Assembly: GCF_001632365.1 (NCBI RefSeq)
Contig: NW_024468557.1
Span: 62,001 to 126,000 of the forward strand
From: Laetiporus sulphureus 93-53
Lineage: Eukaryota > Basidiomycota > Agaricomycetes > Polyporales > Laetiporaceae
Length of the DNA stretch: 64,000 nt
Direction: 5' to 3'
Shown here: positions 22,701 through 31,684 of the stretch, in pieces
How positions within the stretch are numbered: position 1 is the first letter of the stretch
How the letters are laid out: the number at the start of each line of letters is the position of its first letter
Made by a program: the position numbers and the translations under genes
Notes under the pieces: generated by a model
Told to the model about the DNA's origin: nothing
Database searches by the model: none
Seen by the model: only the letters and a program-made list of their open reading frames with translations

Positions 22701-23155
22701 CATGAGCGTGACGACGAGGACGAGGATGCTGAGATGGATGTAGTTGAAAACGCTACCAGTAATCTCATTACTGTCGACACCCGTATCGATCGGGAAGTAG
22801 ACCAAAAGGAGATGGACACGTTCGTGGAACTCTTCAAGCACTACGCCGTCCAAGGTACGCCTAATTCATCGCACTCCAAAACTGCATTGTTTGACATGTC
22901 TTTTCAGCTCCAATACCTTCACAGCAGACGCAACCCAGGACTAATGGTGTGCACAAAACGGATGGCATTAGCAAGCCACACACCAACGGCACATCCCATG
23001 CATCCCATGCGATTCCTGCAGTCACTCCTGCCCACATACAAGTGAATGATACCACCAAAAAATCACAGGCTCCAGCGCCTGATCCTGCCGATGCATCGCT
23101 TGTGGAGACATCCCCAGTAATAACTGGTAAAAAGCGGAAAAAGTCGCTAGGTTAG
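19799..23155 (+). CDS. NAN1: WD40 protein of the t-UTP/UTP-A complex (Nan1/Utp17, WDR75)
   Basis: Nucleolar WD40 protein needed for rDNA transcription and early 18S pre-rRNA processing in the SSU processome. The N-terminus is basic (RKRKWKAKG), then two beta-propellers are built from repeats such as YFFAVCGSSVKIFSVATSQV, NPFQLLTGSHDGCLRIWDF, GLALSHSGAWLVATGGHTVY, FTFHPSEEYFATGDAIGCVR, SSIAFTPNGAYLLSGGEEAA, KVTAVAFRPG, LLVTTGEDGNVKTWRI, HVSWSPDGSLFAVAMGTHI and PNGRYIAAVGPRDLMLWDV. The C-terminus has an acidic tract (EEHERDDEDEDAEMD) and the basic tail KKRKKSLG, a likely nuclear signal. Short introns lie near 20056-20099, 20440-20511, 21180-21232, 21745-21797, 22062-22113 and 22854-22907. Order and spacing match fungal Nan1/WDR75 of about 900 residues. 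The ATG at 19799 follows a good context (CCACCACC). Confidence 0.88.
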
Positions 23156-23488
23156 CGGATTGTTACTTAGATATCTCACGCAGTCGTACGATCTCCTCAT
23201 ATCTGCATTGTTAACCGCCCATTCCCCAATCTCACTGCATGCATACCTTCTAGTCATACGTACGCTTCGGTACCGGTAGCATTATTCTCTCTTTATGCAT
23301 TCGGTGCAAGGATGACAGTGTGGCGCGTGAGTTATGTATCATTCACGTATCAACGTCAAGCTTGCTGAGTGTGTGGCCCATACTCGATATATATCAGTTT
23401 GCATATTATCTCCGTTACATGAAGAGAAGATCCCGATAGTGACCACGATGGGCGATATGTCAGGATCCAAATCAGCGCGAGAGAGAAG
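23156..23488. other. Convergent 3' region of WDR75 and homeobox gene A
   Basis: A 333-bp tail-to-tail spacer. Nothing coding is seen; the sequence is moderately AT-rich and should hold both 3' UTRs. Confidence 0.4.
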
Positions 23489-24614
23489 TTAAGCAGGCTC
23501 TGAAGAATACTTGAAATCGAGCAGAAGAGAGGCGCCAAGTACAATATCAGGAGGGTAAACGTCGAAAAACTGCGTGGGTATGTTCATCTGGACATTGCCT
23601 GCCAAGTTTCTCGCACAAGAACCCTGTAGAACCTGAACGGCCTGAACTTGCTCCATGGCTGTGTGTCCGACTGAACGGTATCCAGGCAGTGGAGAGCCTA
23701 TCCGGTCCTCTTCGAGCTGCTTCTCTGAAATGTCGGAATGAAAAGCATCCTTCACCCTTCTCCGTTCCTCCATCCGCGTGCAGGCCCAATCCAGGCTCCA
23801 TTTGTGCTTTTCAGGGCTGCCAACCGCATTTCTACCGAAGGAACCAAAGACATCGCCGTCCTTCCACTGCATCTTGCTCGGAGGGCTCGGAGTTCCTGGA
23901 GAGCATGCCCTGGCTGGACTGGAAGGAGAAGACTGGAGATACTTCCAAAGGTCGTGAGGAGGCACTGCGGGGCGGGAAAGCGGAGCCATGGCACTGAACC
24001 CGGGACCAGGCAGCGAGTTGAAGGCATCGGCGTTGCAGGCAGGTTCGATGCTTGACAAGAGGCGTTGGTAATCGTGCAGGTGGGTATCCTGATGTGCCAT
24101 GTTCGTGAGATCCTGGAAGATGGCGGCAAGTGGAGGACGATTTTCCTCGTTCTCGTTCTCGTTGGCCGTACTGTCCCCTAGAGCCGGAACTGGATCGTGG
24201 GCGGCGGCTCTTGCGCTCCGTCTCCTTGTCGTCTGACGTCTGTTCTGGAACCATATCGTAACAGTCTTCAAGGTCCTTATGTTGTACATATTCAGCGTTG
24301 TAATAAACTAGAATACGATGCTCTGAAATTTCAATGACTTACATGTGGGCCTCATCTGCGAGCTTCTGCTTCGCCTCCTTGCTAGGATGCGAGCTCTCTC
24401 TGAACAATGCTTCCAGTTGCTCGAGCTGTAGGTCGGTCATGCGGTGTCGAGGCTTCTTCTTCTTGACAACCATTGCGACGTCCCGTCCCGGCTGTGGATC
24501 GCCGAGTATCTCCTGTACTTGGTGCGTGTCCGAAGGGGGCCGAGCAATAGTCTCAAGCCTACTGTCGCCACGCGCCGTCACTTTCTTGGATGCTGAACGA
24601 CTTGTCTTCTGCAT
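23489..24614 (-). CDS. Homeodomain transcription factor A (tandem pair)
   Basis: Two exons (24343-24614 and 23489-24275, intron 67 nt) give 352 residues in frame. A typical 60-residue homeodomain spans about residues 50-108: KKKPRHRMTDLQLEQLEALF, HPSKEAKQKLADEAHM, then TLKTVTIWFQNRRQTTRRR. It keeps the recognition-helix WFQNRR core, so it is a non-TALE homeodomain. The rest is Pro/Ser-rich, with two short motifs shared with the neighbouring homeobox gene: LWKYLQSSPSSP (about residues 195-206) and SLDWACTRMEERRR. It has no N-terminal dimerisation domain of mating-type HD1/HD2 proteins. Architecture (short N-terminus, homeodomain, disordered tail) resembles Yox1/Yhp1 and the agaricomycete Hom regulators of cell cycle and fruiting. 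Three ACGCGT elements lie 138-198 bp upstream of the ATG. Confidence 0.9.
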
Positions 24615-25020
24615 GTTGCATAGATATAAATAGCAACAGAATGCAAGAGCACGGAATTGTCCTAGCCATCATCGACACTTATATGTTCTTGTCAAGCCAG
24701 CCTCCGCCTGCCAGCCGCCACCGACGCATCGCGTTCCCGTGACCTGTGTCGACGCGTCGATCATGTCAATGGTCCAGCGACGCGTGGCCACGTACTTTCT
24801 GCACAGACGCGTCGCTGACGTAAAAATAGAACCAGGGATGGAGTATCCAAAAGCTTGTGCGGAAATGTTGTGGTGGTTCGATCCTTACGACAAGTTCACA
24901 AGGCGGGACCGCTGAACCGTTGAAATATGTGGTAGTTCTTGAAAGACTTCATATTGCCATAGTTGCATACTCACAAACCTGGACATACTCCTAGTATTGA
25001 CATGCAAGTTCCTCGAATAC
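24615..25020. other. Promoter region of homeobox gene A / 3' region of homeobox gene B
   Basis: Spacer of about 400 bp between the two same-strand homeobox genes. It carries the ACGCGT cluster listed separately. The part 24885-25010 could encode a short alternative last exon of homeobox gene B if the GTATGTGAG at 25015 downwards is used as a donor, but the frame then meets a stop within a few codons. Confidence 0.45.
24752..24812 (-). promoter_or_regulatory. Cluster of three ACGCGT (MCB-like) elements
   Basis: ACGCGT is found at 24752-24757, 24780-24785 and 24807-24812, each within GACGCGTCG- or CGACGCGTG-type context, spaced 28 and 27 bp apart and 138-198 bp upstream of the homeobox A ATG. 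In yeasts this hexamer is the MluI cell-cycle box bound by MBF (Mbp1/Swi6, Res/Cdc10), and YOX1/yox1 homeobox genes are themselves MBF targets. The site identity is seen in sequence; MBF binding is inferred. Confidence 0.6.
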
Positions 25021-25998
25021 TCACATACCCCATAGTGTCTGTCCGCTCTGTTCGACACTGCGCTTTCCCATGAATCCGAGCAGTGCCATCGCCGCCTCCA
25101 TGTCAACCGAGGGTGCTTTCTCATCCGTCCCTTCACCCAGAGCTCCAAAGGGAGACTGGTATGTCACCATCTCACAGATGCTGTTATCCGGTGTTATTGC
25201 CTCGTGATCCTCCACCTCCGTATCATTGCCGTCGTGCTGACCACCTCTGGTTTCGCCATCAAGGACTAACTGCGGCACATCCAAATCTTCATCGGCATCT
25301 CCTTCCACCTTTTTCTCAGCCCTCGCCTTCGCACATGCCCATTCGAGGGACCTTAGTGTCCTCGAACTCTTTGGAAGAGCTGCTAGCCGCTGGCTGTCTG
25401 CAGTGGGGGATGATGGGGGAGCAGGAGGGGAAGAGGGGATGTACTCCCACAGCTTCTTCGGCTGTTTGAGTGGTGTTATCGGTCTTCTCATCATCCGCAA
25501 ATTAATTCTGTGCGGCGTAAGAGGAGGTTGTGGTAGAGACGGGATATCCGGAGCAGTGGGCCGTTCTCGAGAGGAAACGATACAGTCCAAAGACAGCCTG
25601 GACCCTTGGCGTGACATGTTTCCTTTGCTATCTGGGAGATTCTCTTGCATACAGCGTTTCCATGCGGCAGCTCGTTTCTTGATAGTACGACGTCTATTTT
25701 GGAACCAGGCGCTGACTGTCTTCAACTCGCTGTCATGGAGGGAATGTCAATATAATGTGCGATGTGTTCGTGACTGTCAGCTCACTTACATACCAAGCTC
25801 CTCTGCAAGTGCAGTGCGTTCCTCCTTAGTTGGGTGTGTCTTCTCTTCGAATACCGCCAAAAGGGCGATGGTCTGGTCATGTTGTAAGCGTCTTCGTGCG
25901 AAGGGAATTTCGCCCTTCGGCTGGGTCGTAACGTTTTTGTCGGGAATATTGTTGGAAAAGGAAGATAAATCGAGAGCCGGTGACAATCCAGTCAACAT
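25021..25998 (-). CDS. Homeodomain transcription factor B (tandem pair)
   Basis: Two exons (25790-25998 and 25021-25729, intron 60 nt with donor GTAAGT) give 305 residues in frame. The homeodomain covers about residues 32-88: FARRRLQHDQTIALLAVFEE, HPTKEERTALAEELGI, then ELKTVSAWFQNRRRTIKKR, with the WFQNRR core intact. The intron splits the homeodomain at the same codon and phase (phase 2, just before LKTV) as in homeobox gene A. Downstream are LWEYIPSSPPAPP and SLEWACAKARAEKK, matching motifs in gene A, and a C-terminal DMEAAMALLGFM hydrophobic patch that could be an interaction motif. The N-terminus is short (MLTGLSPALDLSSF). Same-strand tandem arrangement and shared features indicate duplication. 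Not a mating-type HD gene. Confidence 0.88.
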
Positions 25999-26693
25999 CT
26001 TGAAGCTTGATGGAGGTTATGACGGTCGAGAGCCTGCGCTTTGCGAATGAACAGTGTTCATGCCACGTCGCGTCTACAGGGCCAAACAACGCGGCTCCAC
26101 GTGGGTGTCTCTGATCACGCGACCGCGTGCCTATTTCCAACCGGGGCCGGAGCCGTGTTGTGGCCACCCCCCACCCTGGCAGAAGGTCACGGTCCATGTC
26201 ATTGTCAGTACATGCTACTATTACCTCTAATGTGCGATGGATGACCACCTTGAATTTGAGCGTAAATTTCGCAACAGTGCGCGCTATCTACAGTGACTGT
26301 CGGGTGAGGTCGTTGGCTGAGTAGCTACGCGGTTCAGACAGTGACTGCGCCTGTCATGCATGAAAACGTTCAAGGAACAAACTTTCGAGTCAATCTAACT
26401 GAGGGTCGTAGCTCAGAATCATATGAAGTTCACGCATTCCAATCCACCGACAAATTGACTACATGATCACACTTCTGACAGCAATGCTATATATCAAGCC
26501 TATAACTACAATTATCTACCAAGATCAGAAAAATCAACGAATCATGTTTCATATGATAACGTATAGGCAGGTCTGCTCGATGAAAATAATACACAAGCTT
26601 ACACGAATATCGAGCCCACCTTCGCAGCATATTCATACAGCATAGTGATGACACTAGATTGAAAGAAAAATAGCCATATATCGCCGGTCACGC
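25999..26693. other. Promoter region of homeobox gene B and 3' region of the PB1-UBA gene
   Basis: About 700 bp between two minus-strand genes. The half nearest 25998 is GC-rich and probably the homeobox B promoter (with CCACGTGGG at about 26098-26106). The half near 26460-26690 is AT-rich with short frames only, consistent with a 3' UTR/terminator. Nothing else is seen. Confidence 0.45.
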
Positions 26694-29442
26694 TCAAGGG
26701 AAAGCACCAGGAATACCGTCCTCCGCCTGATTCGCATGAGCACCCGAGCCAGACGGCTGCGGAGACTGGACCGGCGACATCAAGAGCAGATCCTCAAGCA
26801 CGTCGCTCACGACCGAATCCTCCGCCTCGCGGGACAGCTCGCCCTGACTGGGGACGCGCGCCAAGACCTGCGCGTAGATGCTCGGAAACTTGTCCTCGGT
26901 GAAGCCCATCTACATTTGTGGTTGGCATGAGAAACAGATCACTGACATGAAGAAGCGGACAACGGACATCACCAAGCCTCCTGGTGATGGAGCTCACTGC
27001 AGGGTTTTCCTTCGACTTGCTGGCCTCCTGGGCACGATGGGTCCCGGTCCCGGTGCCGTGCATGGTGTGGTGTCGACGGGGAGGGGAGACGCTGAGCATT
27101 TCGAGCTGTGGGTACGGCCCTCGCGCGGCGCTGATGATCTGAGCAGGGGGTTCGGGGACAGCTTCAGTCTGGGCGGGCGCCTTGCCTTTGCCCTTGTCCT
27201 TATCCGTCTGTTTCTTAGAAGCCTCCGCGCTGGATAGATGGACGCGATGAGCGAACATGCTTCGACGAGATTGCACGTAAGGCCCGTACCTCTCACGAGA
27301 TATCTTCTTGGCATGCTCCTTCGATCTATGACGCTCCTCCCTCTCGCGGCGGTACCTTGCCTTCTCCGCCTTGTATCTCTGCTTCGCCTCAAGGAGAGCC
27401 CGCTTCGCTTCATCAGTTGACTGTCGGGTGGGGCCGGGCGCAACACCGAACATGCTGACCTCCTCATGCTCGACATCATCGGGAGAGTCACTGTCGCGCT
27501 CAGCGCCTCGCTCATCTCCTCTCCAAGGATTGCGCGAACGTGCTGGGTAAGGATACGGAGGCATAAACGTCTCGGCCATGTCGCGACCGTACGAGAATCC
27601 GCGCCTGTGCGGGAACGTATGAGCGTGGGGACCTGTGCTGTAGAAGGGAGGCGGCGGAGGATGAGGGTGCTGCCACCAACGGCCACCCCAAGAGGGTGAG
27701 TTCGCATCAGCATAGAAGTCATGGACATTCGGCGGCGGAGGGATTCCATCCAAAGAAGGGAAAGGGGATAGGGGAATATTCAATGGGCCGCCAAACATAC
27801 CGGGAGCGGGAGGTGGAGGCGGCATCGGTATAGATGGAGGAGGGCCTGGTGGAGGAGGCACCGCATGACCTTCGTGGGCAACCGGCGGGGGAGGTGGAGC
27901 GGCCGGGCCTGGAGGCGAGCTGGGACGAGTAGGCTGCTGAGGCGGTGGCGGTGGCGAAGGCGGCGAAGGTGGAGACGGAGGGACGTATGCAGACCCCGGA
28001 GCCGACGCAGTCTGGTGCATGCTATATCGTCCGTGGCGGTGACGGAACCCGTGGCCGCGCCGGCCGCCCCGCTCTGACATCCAGGCACGCGGGTCTGCAA
28101 GATCACTGAGAGACTCCATTGCCATCTGGAAGTCCGGCGGGAATGGGAAGGTTGCAGGACGGCGCTCACTGAAGGAGCGCTGCGCGCCATGAGCCGTGGA
28201 CGTGGAGGGCGCAGCGTCTGAAGGGTTCGCGGTCGTGCCAGCGACATCACCTATCGCGCGCACGACGTTCGCAATGGCCTCTGCGACGCGCCGCCCAGCG
28301 GCCTCCTCAGCCGCACGGCGCGCCTCTGACGCAATGCGCACAGCATCAGCCGAGCTCGCTTCAGCAGTACGCCGAAGGTCGTCCGTAGCGCGGGACACTG
28401 CCTGGCGGTGTGCCTGCCAGTACGTTCCGTTGGCCGCGTTTCGCACGAGGTTGCGCACGCCTTCGGAAAGCTCTGGGTGGGATGCGATAACGGCCGACAG
28501 CGTGCTGAAAAGGTTCGCGACATCGTTCGTAAGTGATACAGTGGCACTCGGGGCACGGCTGGTTGCACTAGACATAGGGTTCCCGAGGTTCTCAAGGTCG
28601 GGCAGCGGAGGCTCGGGCGCCTCTGAGTCGGAGACTGTAGACGACGACGCCGTGCTGGCCCTCGGTGCCTGACCGGGTACCGGCTCGCTACGAGAGATGG
28701 GAGACGTTCTGCCTTTCTCGAGGATGTCGTCGATGTCCATGGCATTGAGATCCACGACGTGGATAGGATATTTGTCCGGAGTCTGGGATCCGATGACGGA
28801 CTCCTGGGAGGAGTTCGCGCGGGCTTTGCCTTTGTCTTTGTCTTGGGTCGGTGCAGGTGTCGTTTCCGTAAGCTCAGAGTCCGGGATGGTTATCGCATCG
28901 ACGATGTCATCTCTGTCCTGTTCTTGCGCCTGGGACCCGCCGATTTCGCTATCAATCGTCTCGACGAATGCATGCGGGCCGCTGCCGACCGACTCGTCAC
29001 GGCCGACGCCAAAGAGTGACGACAGTGCCTGCGGGACGCGCTGCCATTCCTCTTCCTCCTCGACGTCGAACATCATCGGCACGCCAAACGTGTTCCTGAA
29101 GCCGCCGTGCAGGTTCGAGCTGCCCGTGGGCGGGGTCGAAGGCAATGGCTTGTTCCTCTCTGCGCCGAGGTCGCGCACAGTGAGCTTGGCGACCTTGCTC
29201 TCGCCAGGTGCGCCAGGCGGAAGCGTGCGGTAATATTCCTGCAATTCGCTTTCAGAGGAGAGCGTGATCTCATCGCCGTCCGCATCCAGATAGGAGACGG
29301 CGACGTCAGCCTGCGTAATGTGATACAGCGCCTCGATCTTCGCAGCGAGTGTCGTCCATGAAGGTGGGGTGTCGAAGGTAATTTTGCGTATGAGGCCGTC
29401 GGAGGGCCTGTGCAGCTTGATTTGCAACTGCGGAAGAGACAT
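26694..29442 (-). CDS. PB1- and UBA-domain protein, candidate autophagy/ubiquitin scaffold
   Basis: Almost intronless gene of roughly 880-890 residues; the start MSLPQLQIKLHRPSDG at 29442 is preferred over an in-frame ATG at 29475. Residues 1-90 are a PB1 domain with the basic cluster (LIRKITF) and the OPCA acidic motif (YLDADGDEITLSSESELQ), so it can be a type I/II PB1 able to form chains. An acidic run then ends in EEEEEWQRV (29034-29060), a W-x-x-V pattern of the Atg8-interacting type. The middle holds an alanine-rich helical segment (ASEARRAAEEAAGRRVAEAI), a long proline-rich tract of PPPPP runs, and a charged coiled-coil-like Lys/Arg/Glu segment. A short intron (donor GTCCGT) joins ITRRLGD to MGFTEDKFPSIYAQ and LEDLLLMSP, a UBA-like three-helix C-terminus. 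No ZZ finger or NBR1/FW domain is present. Function is inferred from architecture. Confidence 0.8.
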
Positions 29443-29779
29443 GATGGATGAGGATGGCGGTTTTGCATGCGTCAAGCTTATATACCCAGAGCCACCCTCG
29501 GCGGATCGAGACTCTCACGCTGCGCGGTGTTTATGATCGAGGACGCGTATAGCAGCTCCTGCCATAATAGGCAGGTCACTTGACTGCGCGCTTCCGCGCT
29601 GCGGGCTCAGCCGACTCTACGCTCACAACTCGGCCGCAGTGGCTGTGACTCGCGACCGTTTGCAGTGTCAACGGTTAATGCACGCATGACACAGGACGAA
29701 CCACTGTGATGTATTTGCAGCAATCTAGAAGCGTTCACGCCGTACTTATACAACAATTATCTGACCATTTTCTTCTCAC
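29443..29779. other. Intergenic region upstream of the PB1-UBA gene
   Basis: A 337-bp spacer between same-strand genes. It should contain the PB1-UBA promoter and the aldo-keto reductase terminator. A TATATA-like element (TTATATACCC) lies at about 29478-29487, some 40 bp upstream of the preferred ATG. Confidence 0.4.
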
Positions 29780-31380
29780 TCACGCGAAGATGGCAATGCG
29801 GGGGTCGATGTCGGCAGGGTCGTTGAGCTGCAAGACTCTTCAGCGTGCCGTCAAGTCTCTACGGTAAACACGGCACTTACGCGGAGATTTATGTTGAGGG
29901 AGCTGATCGCCTTCTCCTCATCTTCCGTCAACGTGAACTGGTCGACCTCGAAGTTCTGCAGCAGACGCTCGTGGTTGTTGCTCTTCGGGATGACAGCCAA
30001 ACCTTGCTGCACAGCCCAGCGGAGCAGCACCTGCGCAGTTGCTGCGTACAATTTTCTTCAGTACAGACACCAGCTGCGCCCACCGGGAGTTGACTCACTC
30101 TTTCCGTGCTTCGATGCAACAGACAGAACAATGTCATGTTCCAGCAAGTTCTTTGCACCCTTGTCACCGCCGAGTTCCACATAGCTCTGAGGGCCAAGCG
30201 ACGAGTACGCAGTAATGGCAATCCCGAGGGTTTTGCACAGCTTGATGAGCGGCTCCTGCGTCAGGTAGGGGTGAAGTTCAACCTGATTAACTGCCGGCTC
30301 GTAGCGAGCGTAGCGCAGGACGTCGAGAAGAATGGAACCCTGGCAGTTACTGTGCAGATGCCATAAGGCCACGTTGCTTGTCCTCAGCGCAGCATATTTG
30401 ACTCACGAGACACCAATGTTTTTGGCAAGACCCGCGTCGACGAGCTCCTCCATGGTCTGCCACGTCTCCTGCAGTGGGACTTTCGCTAAGAACAAATCAG
30501 CACTCGACCACAGCAAGTGCGAGACATGTTACTTACCGAGGTGAACCTTCTTGTCATCGCCCCACCATTCAGGAGGGTAGCGGTGCGCAGGGTCGACATA
30601 CTCGAGGGCGATGGGAAAGTGAACGAGGAAGAGATCGAAGTAGTCGATGCCCCAGAGGCCAAGCTGCTTCTTGGCCACGGCATGTACCTACGAAGCGCCA
30701 ATGAACATGCCGTGCATAATGAATTTCGAAGAAAATCAGCGTACGTGCTCACGCTTGTGGAAAGTGTTCCACAGCTAGTGCGGTACAACTTTAATCAGGC
30801 GCTGAAAGGCGGATGCGCTTCCGGAAGATCCGACTTACCTTGGATGTGACCCCTGCGCGATGGGAGCTACTATTTGAGCTGCTAGAAGAATACAAAGGAG
30901 CGCGCTATCACTCACAGACTTCCTCGCGCTTCACAACGCCGTCGGCGATGGCACGACGGAGACCCTCACCAGCCTCCTTTTCGTTACCATAATCACCGGC
31001 ACCGTCGAGGAGACGGTAGCCCGCCTTGAGGGCGTTGTAGACGGTCTACATGATGCACATCAGATGCGGTCTCTGAAGTAGCACATTGAGCACGCATACA
31101 TCCGCACAAGTCGCCCTAGTGACCTGAATGGATCGACGTTAGCGCAGTGCGAGCTCCTTCTGAGCACGCGACGGACCTTCCAGAGACCAAAGCTGTGCGA
31201 GAGCAGAGGGGCAATGAGACATGGGTCCGATCATATTATGTGCTCGAGGATGCACTTACCCGACAAGGGGCATCTGACACATAATCATGCAGAAATGAGC
31301 GACTGATGTCGGGAGAGAGAAGCATTGAGGCATACCTGCTGCCCGGTCCTCTTGAGCGCGACGGTAGCGTGCCTGACCAT
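29780..31380 (-). CDS. Aldo-keto reductase (aldose/xylose reductase-like)
   Basis: NAD(P)H-dependent AKR, 318 residues, cytosolic. Twelve exons close exactly: 31336-31380, 31260-31273, 31177-31192, 31100-31123, 30916-31045, 30839-30852, 30745-30774, 30537-30687, 30407-30479, 30099-30349, 29881-30041 and 29780-29827. Family motifs: [24 protein letters not shown] (catalytic Asp and Tyr), VTSKLWNTFHK (catalytic Lys), [11 protein letters not shown] (His), [48 protein letters not shown] and [14 protein letters not shown]. The GGDYGNE-type pocket and the ending recall D-xylose reductase and glycerol/aldehyde reductases; the substrate cannot be fixed by reading. The first part is unusually split into exons of 14, 16, 24, 14 and 30 nt. 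It shares a 304-bp divergent promoter with ketopantoate reductase. Confidence 0.93.
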
Positions 31381-31684
31381 GGTTGCCAGTTTGTCCAGTG
31401 GGTTGTGCGGTGGGAGGGAGATGGAGGGCGGGTGAAGGAGGGGAGCTGGCGCGTTTGCGGTTTATGAGGGCGACGGGAGGACGGACCGTGCACAGGGAAT
31501 ACTCTCTCGCGACATCGATTCTTCGTCATAACTTGACGAATCGTTCTGCTCCCCGGTCTTTCTTCGGCTCTTTTGAGTCTGCGGCATCCCCCGATCCGCC
31601 ACCGACGCGTCCGATCGCAGATTTTGCGTCTGCCACGCTCGTCGCCTCCAGCACCGTCGACGTCGACTCTCTCGGCGTCGGTAC
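31381..31684. promoter_or_regulatory. Divergent promoter of aldo-keto reductase and ketopantoate reductase
   Basis: A 304-bp interval between two outward ATGs, both of NADPH-type oxidoreductases. No second gene fits here. No clear TATA box is seen; the region is GC-rich with CGATT/CGTCG elements. A frame at 31383-31994 (+) runs through it but is a shadow of the reductase in another frame. Confidence 0.5.

Noticed and set aside
23489..25998. The two homeobox genes as a mating-type A (HD1/HD2) locus
   Set aside because: HD mating genes are divergent, with an N-terminal dimerisation region and one TALE-type homeodomain, usually beside mip. Here both are same-strand, both non-TALE, N-termini are short, and no mip-like peptidase is nearby.
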